Assembly (NCBI GenBank): GCA_937910265.1
Contig: CALEPD010000051.1
Span: 1 to 23,128, forward strand
Origin: an uncultured Bacteroidales bacterium
GTDB taxonomy: Bacteria; Bacteroidota; Bacteroidia; Bacteroidales; P3
DNA: 23,128 nucleotides
Direction: 5' to 3'
Made by a program: the position numbers and the translations under genes. Below are positions 6,215 through 15,013 of the stretch, one piece after another; within the stretch, counting starts at the first letter, position 1, and the number at the start of each line of letters is the position of its first letter. The notes beneath the pieces were generated by a model. The model was given only the letters and a program-made list of their open reading frames with translations, ran no database searches and was not told where the DNA came from.

Positions 6215-8914
6215 ATGAAAAAGTTTTTATCAGCGATTGTGCTCATCGTCAGCTTCACAGCCGCATTTGCACAGAACTCCTCGGATGTCGTGGTACGTTC
6301 GACAGGGTATAATGAAGTTCGGTTAAGTTACACATCCCCAACTCTTTCTGTTAAGGAGATGCAGGTGCTTGATGAGACTTACAATGTCCTTGAAATGGAT
6401 GGTTTTTTCCAAAGCTCAACAGTTGGCCACCCATCCTTGCCGGTTCTTTCTAAAATGATTGAGATTCCCTTGTGTGCTGATGTACAGGTAACTGTAACTG
6501 CATCTGACTCGAAAGTGTATACTTCCGATGAGTTGGGAATAGAACATTCCGTATTTCCGGTTCAACATCCTCAGAGAAAGTCTGATACTGTACGTCATGC
6601 TATTGTGCGCAACGAGCAGGTGTATGCTACCAATTCATTTGTTGGCGACCCTGTGGTTTCAGTCCATAAAGTGGGAGTTGCCCGCGACCGTAATTTGGCA
6701 ACTGTGGTATTCTCCCCGGTACAATACAATCCTGTAACCGGCGAGGTTCTTTACTATTCTCAAGTTGATGTTACTATAACCTTTGTCGATGCTGACATAG
6801 CAGCGACTAATTTGATGAAAGAACGTTACCATTCACCGGCTTTCGGTATCGGTACCGAAACGCTGAATGTTCTTCCTTCTCCGAAAGATGTCCGCACGAG
6901 TGCTCCCGTTCGCATGCTCATTGTGTCCCATCAGATGTTCCGCGGCTACTTGGATTCTTATGTCGAGTGGAAGCAACGTAAAGGTTTCCTTGTTACTGTT
7001 GCCTATACCGATTCTATCGGAACCACATCGACCAACATCCAGAACTATATTTTAGAACAGTACGAGAATGCCACCGAGCAACTTCCGGCTCCTACATATT
7101 TGCTTTTGGTGGGAGATGTCGCTCAAGTTCCAGCATTCAGCAGTCGTTGTACTTCTGTCGACAATCAACATGTCACCGACCTTTACTATTCTACTTGGAC
7201 AGAGGGTGATAATATACCTGACTGTTACTACGGAAGATTTTCAGCAACCTCGATTGCTCATTTGAATGCCCAGGTGGAAAAGACCTTGATGTACGAACAA
7301 TATACTTTCGAGGATCCCACGTTCCTTGACAAGGCTGTTCTTGTTGCCGGTGTCGATGCTGCCAGTCCATCAGACAACGGTTACCAATATGGCGACCCGG
7401 CCTTGGATTATGTGTCCAAGTTCTATGTAAATGGTGATAACGGATACTCTCAGGTAATTTATTATAAGAATAATACAACTATCAATCCCAATGCATCCAA
7501 TGTTGAGGTGCGTTACAACGGAGGTTATAGCAATTCATCCCAATCCGCAGCATTGCGTCAACTTTACAATCAGGGTGCTGGTTGGATCAATTATTCGGCT
7601 CACGGCTATTGGAATGAATGGTCGATGCCCGAGTTCACCGTTGCCCACGCCAACAGTATGAGCAATACCCAAAAATTTGGATTCATGATCGGTAATTGCT
7701 GCCTCTCCAGTCAGTTCAATATGGCTCAGTGTCTTGCCGAAGCTGTTTTACGTCGTGGCAATTACTGTGGTGCTGTGTCGTATATCGGTGGTAGCAACTC
7801 CACCTATTGGGGTCACGACTTCTGTTGGACAGTAGGTGCTCGTTCTTCTATTGGGGCAAATATGACCCACAGCTATAATGCTTCAAGAAAGGGTGTTTAC
7901 GACAGATTGTTCCATACCCACAACGAAAGCTTCTCCGACTGGTACAATACAGCAGGATCAATGATCGTTGCCGGTAATATGGCCGTTGAGCAATATACCA
8001 CCAACGCTGGTTTCAGATTGTATTATTGGGAGATTTACCATGTGATGGGTGACCCATCGGTAATGCCCTGGTTGACTCAGGCCGACTCTATGGTTGTCGA
8101 TGTTCCCCATGTGCTCTCTGGAGCTACCGAAGTTGCAGTGTCATCCGTTCCTTATGCCTATGTGGCGTTGACAACCGATGGCGGAAGCACTTTGCTTGGC
8201 GCAGCTTATTCCGATGCACAGGGCAATGCCGTTGTAAATACATCAGTTCCGCTTGTCCCGGGTTCCTACGAAGTGGCAGTAACAGCTCAGCAGTACCGTC
8301 CCGTGTTTACCCCGCTTAATGTAATCAGCCCCGATGGTCCTTTCGTGGTTATTACCGAAGTTAGGGCTTCTGATTGTATTGCAGGCGACACCTCCAGCGT
8401 CGATGTCGTTGCGGTTAACCTTGGCACCGAGCCTGCTTTGGGTGTTAATGCTACTGTTTCATTCTCTCATCCCGACGCCGAGATGTTGACTTCTTCTTAT
8501 TATATTGGTCAAATGGCTCCTGGCGACACTGTCGAAATCGAGGATCATTTCTTGATGTCCGTAAGACCTTATGTCGCCAACGGTACCGTAATTCCTGTTA
8601 CATCCCAAGTTGAATGGAACGGTTGTGATAGCCCAAGTGCTAAAAGTACAAGCGTATATGTGAAGGCTCCTGTTATTGATGTTGACTTTACTCTGTCTGA
8701 TGCGGTGCTTACCCCTGGCGACTCCATTGTTGTTACGGCCCGTCTCACCAATGAAGGTCAAGCTGCTATGCGTTATGGTGAATTATCATTAACCACTTCG
8801 TTCCCAATGGCTCAGGTTGCCACACAGCCGTATACCAACTTCAGTGTAACGGTAACCAGCAACGCAACTTTACCGTTCGTGTTGATGAAAATATGCCCGA
8901 AAACTCAGAAGTGA
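6215..8914 (+). CDS. C25 (gingipain-family) cysteine protease, N-terminal and catalytic part of a frameshifted gene
   Basis: This is a secreted cysteine protease of family C25. From ATG 6215 the product starts with a signal peptide (MKKFLSAIVL..., likely cut after AFA). A C25-type propeptide follows (to about residue 230), then the caspase-like catalytic domain (about 232-630). The likely catalytic His is H463 in NYSAHG and the likely Cys is C495 in GNCC; the segment to CLAEAVLRR lines up without gaps with the Cys region of gingipain R as I remember it. Beta-sandwich domains follow. The frame ends at TGA 8912-8914 after an out-of-frame tail, but the protein clearly continues in another frame from about 8869 to 10011. 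The undamaged gene would encode about 1265 residues. All catalytic features lie in this part, but without the C-terminal sorting domain the product would not be expected to use T9SS. Confidence 0.85.
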   Translation: MKKFLSAIVLIVSFTAAFAQNSSDVVVRSTGYNEVRLSYTSPTLSVKEMQVLDETYNVLEMDGFFQSSTVGHPSLPVLSKMIEIPLCADVQVTVTASDSKVYTSDELGIEHSVFPVQHPQRKSDTVRHAIVRNEQVYATNSFVGDPVVSVHKVGVARDRNLATVVFSPVQYNPVTGEVLYYSQVDVTITFVDADIAATNLMKERYHSPAFGIGTETLNVLPSPKDVRTSAPVRMLIVSHQMFRGYLDSYVEWKQRKGFLVTVAYTDSIGTTSTNIQNYILEQYENATEQLPAPTYLLLVGDVAQVPAFSSRCTSVDNQHVTDLYYSTWTEGDNIPDCYYGRFSATSIAHLNAQVEKTLMYEQYTFEDPTFLDKAVLVAGVDAASPSDNGYQYGDPALDYVSKFYVNGDNGYSQVIYYKNNTTINPNASNVEVRYNGGYSNSSQSAALRQLYNQGAGWINYSAHGYWNEWSMPEFTVAHANSMSNTQKFGFMIGNCCLSSQFNMAQCLAEAVLRRGNYCGAVSYIGGSNSTYWGHDFCWTVGARSSIGANMTHSYNASRKGVYDRLFHTHNESFSDWYNTAGSMIVAGNMAVEQYTTNAGFRLYYWEIYHVMGDPSVMPWLTQADSMVVDVPHVLSGATEVAVSSVPYAYVALTTDGGSTLLGAAYSDAQGNAVVNTSVPLVPGSYEVAVTAQQYRPVFTPLNVISPDGPFVVITEVRASDCIAGDTSSVDVVAVNLGTEPALGVNATVSFSHPDAEMLTSSYYIGQMAPGDTVEIEDHFLMSVRPYVANGTVIPVTSQVEWNGCDSPSAKSTSVYVKAPVIDVDFTLSDAVLTPGDSIVVTARLTNEGQAAMRYGELSLTTSFPMAQVATQPYTNFSVTVTSNATLPFVLMKICPKTQK

Positions 8915-10011
8915 CATTCTATCTTGTCTTCAGAAACGAAAAATACTGCGTGGTCGATTCTGTAACCTTACGATGCGGTGATCCGGTTGTTGAGGATTTT
9001 GAGTCTGGTAACTTCTCTTCCTATGCATGGGAGCAGGGTACCTACCCTTGGCAAATCGCAACCGACCAAAGTTACAGTCCTTCAAAGTCAGCCCGTTCTA
9101 AGGTTTCGTTGGGTAACAGCTGCGTGTCTGAGTTTTCAATCGACCTGAATGTTACTGTTGCCGACAGCATTTCGTTCTACTATAAGGTTTCGTCTGAGTC
9201 GAACTTCGATAAATTTAAGTTCTATCTCGACAATGATGTGGTGTTGACTGAATCTGGTGACGTTGATTGGCGTCGTTTCGCTTGCTTGGTTCCCGCAGGT
9301 AACCATACGATTAAATTTTCCTATTCAAAAGATGGTAGTGTTAGCAGCGGCAGTGACTGTGTGTGGGTGGACGATATAACCCTTCCTATTGCTGGTCCTT
9401 CTGTCGATCTTGTATCTGATACCACTTGCCAAAATTCAGAGTATACCTATAATGGCGAAACAATCAACACATCTGAGATAGGTGGTGAGTTGTACTCCTA
9501 CACCGATGCGTCAGGTGACCATTATCTCTATCTCACAGTTGTTGCCGAGCCTCAGGTCTCCATTGTGGCTAATGTGAATCCTGTGATGATTGGCCGTACG
9601 GTAATGCTTACCGCTTCCGGTGCCAATCGTTACGAGTGGTCGACAGGTGAAACATCTGAGACGATTTTTGTAACGCCTGAAAGCGATATGGAAATTTCTG
9701 TAGTGGGTTACATGGGTCAATGCTCGGGCGAGGCTACTATCGACATCGAAACCTGTCCCAATGGAATTGATGATGCGGAAGATGTTCCGGTGGCTTTGGC
9801 TTATCCGAATCCCACCACGGGTGTTCTGAATGTTTCCTTCAGTAATATGGAAGAAGTAGCAATCTTCAATGCTCTTGGTCAGCTTGTAAAACGCCAGAGA
9901 GTTGAGTCGGATGCAGTTCAAGTGAATATTCAGGATTGTCCGAATGGTGTGTATTTTGTTAGAGTAAGTGCGTCGGATGCTGTGTCTACGGTAAGAATTG
10001 TTAAAAGGTAA
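8869..10011 (+). CDS. C-terminal part of the C25 protease: choice-of-anchor/Ig-like domains and T9SS sorting domain (frameshifted)
   Basis: This frame continues the protease after a one-base deletion near 8869-8871. Its first ATG is at 8893, but joining at TTT 8869 gives smooth text: SNAT then FTVRVDENMPE. It contains a MAM/choice-of-anchor-J-like domain (starting VVEDFESGNFSSYAW, ending CVWVDDITLP), an Ig/PKD-like domain (VMLTASGANRYEWSTGETS), and a 74-residue type A T9SS C-terminal domain. The last has YPNPTTGVLNVSF, IFNALGQLVK, CPNGVYFVRV and a final KR. In known T9SS organisms this domain targets the protein through the outer membrane and is removed as the cargo is attached to the surface. 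On its own the fragment has no signal peptide and is probably not made as a separate protein. A strong terminator follows at 10032. Confidence 0.8.
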   Translation, partial: FTVRVDENMPENSEVTFYLVFRNEKYCVVDSVTLRCGDPVVEDFESGNFSSYAWEQGTYPWQIATDQSYSPSKSARSKVSLGNSCVSEFSIDLNVTVADSISFYYKVSSESNFDKFKFYLDNDVVLTESGDVDWRRFACLVPAGNHTIKFSYSKDGSVSSGSDCVWVDDITLPIAGPSVDLVSDTTCQNSEYTYNGETINTSEIGGELYSYTDASGDHYLYLTVVAEPQVSIVANVNPVMIGRTVMLTASGANRYEWSTGETSETIFVTPESDMEISVVGYMGQCSGEATIDIETCPNGIDDAEDVPVALAYPNPTTGVLNVSFSNMEEVAIFNALGQLVKRQRVESDAVQVNIQDCPNGVYFVRVSASDAVSTVRIVKR

Positions 10012-10031
10012 TAATAATTACTAAAATATTG

Positions 10032-10068
10032 AAGTCCAGTTTGTAGTGTTGTAAACTGGACTTTTTTT
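10032..10068 (+). terminator. Intrinsic terminator after the C25 protease gene
   Basis: A perfect 11-bp stem (AAGTCCAGTTT 10032-10042; AAACTGGACTT 10053-10063) with a 10-base loop is followed directly by more T. It lies 20 bases after the stop of the C-terminal part, consistent with both parts being one transcription unit. Confidence 0.9.
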
Positions 10069-10136
10069 GTCTCTGTTTGTTTGTTTTTTTTGTCTATGTA
10101 ATGAAACTTTTAAGGCTGATATTCAGTAAAAAGTTG

Positions 10137-10144
10137 TACCTTTG
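10137..10144 (+). promoter_or_regulatory. Promoter -7 box for arginine decarboxylase
   Basis: TACCTTTG matches TAnnTTTG. It is 51 bases before the ATG at 10196 and just after the protease terminator, so the decarboxylase gene is probably its own transcription unit. Confidence 0.65.
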
Positions 10145-10195
10145 CCATCTAATCCGAATGAGTTGGATTGGTGAAATTTTATAAATCCAAGTAAG

Positions 10196-11596
10196 ATGAA
10201 GAACAAGTATTACGATCTGATTGATCAGACTTTTGATTTTCCTCAAGACGAATTCCGTACTGAGGATGGTGAGTTGTTTTTCCATGATATTCCATTGATG
10301 GAAATCATTAAGCAGTATGGAACACCGCTTAAAATAACTTACCTTCCAAAGATTTCGTCGCAGATACAACGTGCGAAACGTCTGTTTAATGTTGCGATAG
10401 CTAAGGTCGATTATCGTGGTTCGTATAATTACTGTTATTGTACCAAGAGCAGTCACTTCTCATTCGTGCTCGAAGAAGCCCTTAAGAATGATATCAATCT
10501 CGAGACTTCGTCGGCGTTCGATATTAACCTGATACAGGAGCTATATGCGCAGGGACTTGTCGATAAGGACAAGTTTATTGTGTGCAATGGATATAAAAAG
10601 GCCCAGTACCTGGAGAATATAGTCGATTTGTATGACGATGGTTTCCATAATGTGGTTCCGGTACTTGACAATAAGAATGAGTATTATGCGCTCGATGAGT
10701 TGATGTCCGATAAGGAAGGTGTGATGAATCTTGGCATACGCATTGCCTCTGAGGAGGAGCCGAAGTTCGACTTCTATACCTCCCGTTTGGGCATCCGCTA
10801 TAACGACATCGTCAGCTTTTACGAGGAGCAGATTAAGTCCAATACGCGCTTTAAATTCAAAATGCTGCACTTCTTCATCAATACAGGTATCCGCGATACC
10901 GCCTATTATTGGAATGAATTGGCCAAGTGTGTGAATGTTTACTGCGATTTAAAGCGTATATGTCCTGAACTCGACTCGCTTAACATTGGTGGAGGTTTCC
11001 CGTCGAAGGTTTCCATGGCTTCCAATTACGACTACGAGTACATGGCTGAGGAGATTCTTGCACAGATTAAGAATATATGTACGCAGCGCGGAGTGCATGA
11101 ACCGCACATATTTACCGAGTTCGGAAGCTTTACTGTGGGTGAAAGTGGTGCTACTTTATATAGCATTCTCGACCAAAAGCAGCAAAACGACCGCGAGTTG
11201 TGGTATATGATCGACAGCTCCTTCATCACCACATTGCCCGATACATGGGGCATCAACCAACGTTTCATCATGCTCCCGATTAACCATTGGGATTGCGAGT
11301 ACCAGCGTGTATTCTTGGGCGGCTTGACTTGCGATAGCGAGGACTACTACAACGCCGACTCGCATGCAAATGCTATTTTCTTGCCCAAATTGCAAAAGGA
11401 TGATCCCCTGTACATCGGTTTCTTCCATACGGGAGCCTATCAAGAGTCGTTGGGCGGTTATGGCGGAATCCAGCATTGTTTGATACCCGCTCCCAAGCAT
11501 ATTATAATCGATAAGGATGAGAACGGTGAATATACAACCAAGTTGTTTGCAAAGGAGCAGTCGCACAAATCCATGTTGAAGGTTCTCGGTTACTAG
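10196..11596 (+). CDS. speA: PLP-dependent arginine decarboxylase (Bacteroidota short form)
   Basis: A fold-III (alanine racemase-like) PLP decarboxylase that should convert arginine to agmatine, the first step of polyamine synthesis by the agmatine route. The 466-residue product is shorter than the ~630-residue SpeA of E. coli, but matches the Bacteroidota form I know from flavobacteria. The PLP Lys is at about K84 in YCTKSSHF. Other family segments are ETSSAFDI, SEEEPKF, HFFINTGIRD, the phosphate-binding IGGGFP (about 264-269), TEFGSFTVGESG and the CDSEDYY motif (Cys at about 379). The gene has its own TAnnTTTG box upstream and a terminator about 80 bases downstream. Substrate choice between arginine and related amino acids is inferred from the family. 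Confidence 0.88.
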   Translation: MKNKYYDLIDQTFDFPQDEFRTEDGELFFHDIPLMEIIKQYGTPLKITYLPKISSQIQRAKRLFNVAIAKVDYRGSYNYCYCTKSSHFSFVLEEALKNDINLETSSAFDINLIQELYAQGLVDKDKFIVCNGYKKAQYLENIVDLYDDGFHNVVPVLDNKNEYYALDELMSDKEGVMNLGIRIASEEEPKFDFYTSRLGIRYNDIVSFYEEQIKSNTRFKFKMLHFFINTGIRDTAYYWNELAKCVNVYCDLKRICPELDSLNIGGGFPSKVSMASNYDYEYMAEEILAQIKNICTQRGVHEPHIFTEFGSFTVGESGATLYSILDQKQQNDRELWYMIDSSFITTLPDTWGINQRFIMLPINHWDCEYQRVFLGGLTCDSEDYYNADSHANAIFLPKLQKDDPLYIGFFHTGAYQESLGGYGGIQHCLIPAPKHIIIDKDENGEYTTKLFAKEQSHKSMLKVLGY

Positions 11597-11673
11597 TCGC
11601 TTGCTTGACCTGCTGTATGTCCAACTTCCATAACCTTTGCGTAGGCCTCTGGATTGTTGGAGTAAATAAAATA

Positions 11674-11701
11674 ACATAGGACACCTTTGGGTGTCCTATG
11701 T
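11674..11701. terminator. Strong terminator hairpin after arginine decarboxylase
   Basis: A perfect 12-bp stem (ACATAGGACACC and GGTGTCCTATGT) closes a 4-base loop. Flanking ATA/TAT can extend it with a bulge. There is no long T-run on the plus strand (TTGTTAT), but on the minus strand it is followed by TATTTTATTTA, so it may also stop transcripts coming from the FKBP gene. It lies between convergent genes; the remaining ~180 bases up to 11880 show nothing clear. Confidence 0.75.
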
Positions 11702-11880
11702 TGTTATCATGTGGGTTCAGTAAGTCGATTTAGTGTAATTGTGGATTTCGGCCGTGCAGAATCCGTAAAAGGAAAACTTGCCACAAGAACTAATTGGTCG
11801 ATGCGCGTAGGCTGTAACGTTGTGTTTACAGTTAAACGCCCGGGCTCTTCCTGCTTATGGGAAGATCGCATGGAGAAGTT

Positions 11881-12588
11881 TTAGTTGTTGTACAATTCGT
11901 GAACCTCTACTTCGTATATAATCGGAGTGTACGGGGGGATGTTCTTGTCTCCATATCTTCCGAATGCAGTGTGTTGCGGGAAGTAGAATCGGTAGATACT
12001 GCCGGCATTCATCAACTGGAGGGCTTGGACCAATCCCGGGAACATGTGGTTGGTAACTGCTGTTACAATGGGTGGACGGTTTCCATAGGTTTGGTCAATC
12101 ATTTTGCCGGTGAACAAGAAGAATCCCTTATAGTCAAATTTGATACGTTGGGCATATTGTGCGTTGGGGCCTTTGCCGGGTTTCAGCACTTCGTAGTAAA
12201 ATCCATGTTCGGTTTGTTTTACATTGGGATTATCTTTGAGCAATTTGTCAAAGTAGGCTTGTTCTTTGGCTTGAACCTCTTCAACCATTTTGCTTTCGTT
12301 GCTCTTTCTGTTTTTTGCAATCTGAAGATTTATGGCATTCAGCGATTTCTCGTAAGTCTCTTGGTCGAGCTTGTTGGTGCCGCCCTCAAGGATATTGCGG
12401 CATGCGGCCAGCAGCACCTCTTCGTTGAACGCTATTCCACTTTCCTTAATGGCGTTGCCGACACTGGTTCCCATAGCCCAGCTTAAGGTGTCGTTGTTGT
12501 TGTTCAGGGGGATTTCCGTGGCCTCGTTTTTGCACGAGACAATGCCCATTAGGCAAAGTGCAATGACGGGTAAAAATGTCTTTTTCAT
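11881..12588 (-). CDS. FKBP-type peptidyl-prolyl isomerase lipoprotein
   Basis: A periplasmic or outer-membrane folding helper that should isomerise X-Pro bonds. The 235-residue product starts with a lipoprotein signal ending MGIVSC (Cys 19). Next is a helical region (about 30-125) like the dimerisation domain of FkpA/Mip proteins, with charged helices containing KSNESKMVEEVQAKEQ. The FKBP domain (about 130-232) has IKFDYKGFF, GLVQALQLMNAGSIYRFYFP and the YGDKNIPPYTPIIYEVEV end that is characteristic of FKBPs. It starts 13 bases after the sugar transferase stop, so it is probably the last gene of that minus-strand operon. Whether it still has isomerase activity cannot be told. Confidence 0.9.
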   Translation of the reverse strand: MKKTFLPVIALCLMGIVSCKNEATEIPLNNNNDTLSWAMGTSVGNAIKESGIAFNEEVLLAACRNILEGGTNKLDQETYEKSLNAINLQIAKNRKSNESKMVEEVQAKEQAYFDKLLKDNPNVKQTEHGFYYEVLKPGKGPNAQYAQRIKFDYKGFFLFTGKMIDQTYGNRPPIVTAVTNHMFPGLVQALQLMNAGSIYRFYFPQHTAFGRYGDKNIPPYTPIIYEVEVHELYNN

Positions 12589-12601
12589 ATCGAATGTTAG
12601 T

Positions 12602-14020
12602 TTATTTTCCTCTTCCTTGAAAAATGATGATGATGGTGTATAATAATATTTTGATGTCGGTGGCTATCGACATGTTTTCCAAATAAAGCAAATCGTATTT
12701 GAGACGTTCGAGCATCTCGTTAACATTGCTGGCGTAGCCATATTTTACTTGCCCCCATGATGTGATTCCGGGTTTGATACGTTGCAGTAACAGGTATTCA
12801 GGGGCGCGCTCCGTAATCTTGTCGATAAAGAACTGTCGTTCAGGACGTGGTCCCACAATCGACATTGTTCCCTTCAGCACATTGTAAAATTGGGGGATTT
12901 CGTCGAGTCGCACTTTGCGCATGAAGCGTCCGAATGGAGTGATACGGGGGTCGTTGTCCTGTGATAGTGCTGGGCCGAATTTCTCTGCATCAATGTACAT
13001 GCTACGGAATTTATGCATCTTGAACGGCTTTCCATGGTATCCGATGCGTTCTTGGGCATAGAAGATGGGGCCCGGGCTGGTGCATTTTATAATGATGGCC
13101 GTGATTAGGTATACTGGCGAGAATACAAGCATGAACAATATTGATGCGATAATGTCGAAGAGTCGTTTGATGCTGTATTGCCATTCTGGCATCAAACGGT
13201 TGTTGATGGTAATGAGTGGAGAGTGGAAGATGCTCTGCATCTTAACCAACCCCAAAATAAGGTCTCTGATGTCGGGGGTGATTTTAATGGTCAGGTCGCC
13301 GCAGCGGTCCAGGGTTCGGAGTATCTCTTTTAGCTTTTCCTGCTCATAATCTTCTATGGCAATGATAACCTCTTCAATACTATGCTCGTGTATAAGGTTT
13401 TTCAGGTCGGCGGTGCTTCCCAAATGGGGCATTGTCTTTGCCAGGTCGGGCGAAATGGCACCGTTCACCGTCACGAATCCAAGGAAAAGGTTTCCGCTGT
13501 ATATCTCTTGGTTGTCAAGGTCGCAGTAGGTTTTGTATGCTTTGTCTTTGCTGCCTATCATTAATGTAGGGAATCCCAGTTGACGTGTGTGTACTTTGTG
13601 CACGGTACGGCTGGTCTGTATCAATCGGCAGATATATGTCAATGTGAAATGAACGGCAAAGAGGAAGAGGAGTGAGATGTAGTGGCTGTGGTGGCTTTGG
13701 AATAGGTCGTCAAGCATGAGTGCGAAGAAAATGACTATCACGCCCAATATGCTGCAGGTGAATGTCTCCTGCAATTCTTTGAGCCTCGATTTGTGCAGCA
13801 CGTTGCGGTAGGCGCCCACGATCCAGTATAGGCACAGCCATCCGATCGGCACAATGATTATTCCCCACCAGAAATTGCTGTCGTTGAAAATCTGGGTCCA
13901 GTCCTTAGGCTCGTAGATGTCCAATGCCAGTTTGCGGAACACAAACAGCGCCGACCATGCAATGATTGCACTCAACAGGTCGAAAAAAATGTAGGAAAGG
14001 GTAATGCGTGTTTTGTTCAT
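12602..14020 (-). CDS. Polyprenyl-phosphate sugar-1-phosphate transferase (initiating, PF02397 type)
   Basis: This inner-membrane enzyme transfers a sugar-1-phosphate from a UDP-sugar to undecaprenyl phosphate, starting a surface polysaccharide. The 472-residue product has four N-terminal membrane helices (within 8-135), a soluble nucleotide-binding-like domain (about 148-255), and a fifth membrane segment after KRLFD (285-289). The catalytic domain has ERIG (324-327), KFRSM (337-341), RLDEIPQ (371-377, with the acidic pair D373/E374) and GPRPE (390-394). The ATG overlaps the TGA of the upstream lipoprotein gene by one base, so translation is probably coupled. No other glycosyltransferases are nearby. 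Sugar specificity cannot be read from the sequence. Confidence 0.93.
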   Translation of the reverse strand: MNKTRITLSYIFFDLLSAIIAWSALFVFRKLALDIYEPKDWTQIFNDSNFWWGIIIVPIGWLCLYWIVGAYRNVLHKSRLKELQETFTCSILGVIVIFFALMLDDLFQSHHSHYISLLFLFAVHFTLTYICRLIQTSRTVHKVHTRQLGFPTLMIGSKDKAYKTYCDLDNQEIYSGNLFLGFVTVNGAISPDLAKTMPHLGSTADLKNLIHEHSIEEVIIAIEDYEQEKLKEILRTLDRCGDLTIKITPDIRDLILGLVKMQSIFHSPLITINNRLMPEWQYSIKRLFDIIASILFMLVFSPVYLITAIIIKCTSPGPIFYAQERIGYHGKPFKMHKFRSMYIDAEKFGPALSQDNDPRITPFGRFMRKVRLDEIPQFYNVLKGTMSIVGPRPERQFFIDKITERAPEYLLLQRIKPGITSWGQVKYGYASNVNEMLERLKYDLLYLENMSIATDIKILLYTIIIIFQGRGK

Positions 14021-14955
14021 CAGATTGTAAGCAGCTTCACATTGTCAATTCGTACTTTGGCGTCTTTTTTGTCAGGATTCAATGCGGTAAAGAATATCCT
14101 GAAATTGGGGTTGTGGTTGAAGTCTGCCCATATGCCGCCCAGGTTGATGTACATTTTTGTCCATTGTTCATTGTCGAACATGGTCAGTTCGTATTGGTTG
14201 ACGTTGTTGCCTCCAATGTTGTAGGCGCTTTCCATGCCAACGGCCAAGCGGACGTCACTCCAATAGTCAATCTCTAAATAAAGGTATTTCGATGGGTCGG
14301 TCACCTCGAATTGTTCTGAAATGTAAAACGACAGCTCTGTTTTGTCGGCGGGCACTTCCACCACGCCGTAGCCCTGCCCGTCGCAGGCATTGTCGTCGCT
14401 GACCATGCGGCTCATCAACGTGTCGAAGATCAATCCGTAGCTGCCTGGCTCAAAAAACTCCTGTGTCAGGACTTTCATCGGCGGTGTTCCATAATATTGG
14501 GCGTCGAGGGTCCAAAGCATCTTGCCGTCGATCATTTGTTGGGTGCCTATATTGGTTATGCTGTCGGGTTTGATGGTGATGTCGGTCAAGGTGATGGGTT
14601 GGTAGTAGGGGTAGTATATGCGTGTGCCGGCAATACCGTTTTGTTTCACGAAGGGGTATATCACCATTTTGGTTATGTTGTTGTCGGACAATACGGGGAT
14701 CATGCAGGGCAGCTGGTAAGTACCTAATCGCATGGTTGTGTCGGCTCCGTCTGTCCAAAGCTCTATCTGTATGGCATCTATCTCCGACGAGAAGAATCCC
14801 TGGTCGGGTGATAAAGTGGCGTTGGGGGTGTCTACGACCCGGATGTGGTCGAGATGTATGTATGAGGGAATGCGCACGTCGTTTTGATAGTCGCGGCAAG
14901 ACGAAAAAATGCCAATGGCGATTAATAAAATAAACGATGTTTTAATTAATTTCAT
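14020..14955 (-). CDS. Bacteroidales lipoprotein of unknown function, upstream of the initiating sugar transferase
   Basis: I do not recognise a named family. Starting at ATG 14955, the 311-residue product has a lipoprotein signal (MKLIKTSFILLIAIGIF then SSC, Cys 20) and no other membrane segment, so it should be anchored in the inner or outer membrane. The frame is open further upstream, but that extension overlaps the divergent ATPase gene and lacks signal character. The mature part is rich in aromatic residues and beta-strand-like segments, with YPFVKQNGIAGTRIYYPYY in the N-terminal half. The C-terminal half (EQWTKMYINLGG, FRIFFTAL, VRIDNVKLL) resembles a carbohydrate-binding-module beta-sandwich. 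Its stop overlaps the start of the sugar transferase, suggesting a shared role in surface polysaccharide; that is inference. Confidence 0.8.
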   Translation of the reverse strand: MKLIKTSFILLIAIGIFSSCRDYQNDVRIPSYIHLDHIRVVDTPNATLSPDQGFFSSEIDAIQIELWTDGADTTMRLGTYQLPCMIPVLSDNNITKMVIYPFVKQNGIAGTRIYYPYYQPITLTDITIKPDSITNIGTQQMIDGKMLWTLDAQYYGTPPMKVLTQEFFEPGSYGLIFDTLMSRMVSDDNACDGQGYGVVEVPADKTELSFYISEQFEVTDPSKYLYLEIDYWSDVRLAVGMESAYNIGGNNVNQYELTMFDNEQWTKMYINLGGIWADFNHNPNFRIFFTALNPDKKDAKVRIDNVKLLTI

Positions 14956-14985
14956 GCAAAAGAAACGCCCTATTGTTTTTTTTAG

Positions 14986-14993
14986 TATTTTTG
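14986..14993 (+). promoter_or_regulatory. Promoter -7 box for the GHKL ATPase, in a 58-bp divergent region
   Basis: TATTTTTG matches TAnnTTTG and lies 20 bases before the ATG at 15014. Only 58 bases separate this gene from the divergent lipoprotein start at 14955, so the two promoters must overlap or share control elements. No clear box was found for the minus-strand gene. Confidence 0.55.
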
Positions 14994-15013
14994 CACTTCT
15001 AAAAACTGCTTTT

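Noticed and set aside
8860..8880. Programmed -1 ribosomal frameshifting in the C25 protease
   Set aside because: The site reads GCA ACT TTA in frame, which is not an X XXY YYZ slippery heptamer, and no strong stem-loop was seen downstream. A one-base deletion is simpler.
11849..11866. Small hairpin CTTCC/GGAAG downstream of the FKBP gene
   Set aside because: Only a 5-bp stem with an 8-base loop and no T-run; not enough to call a terminator.
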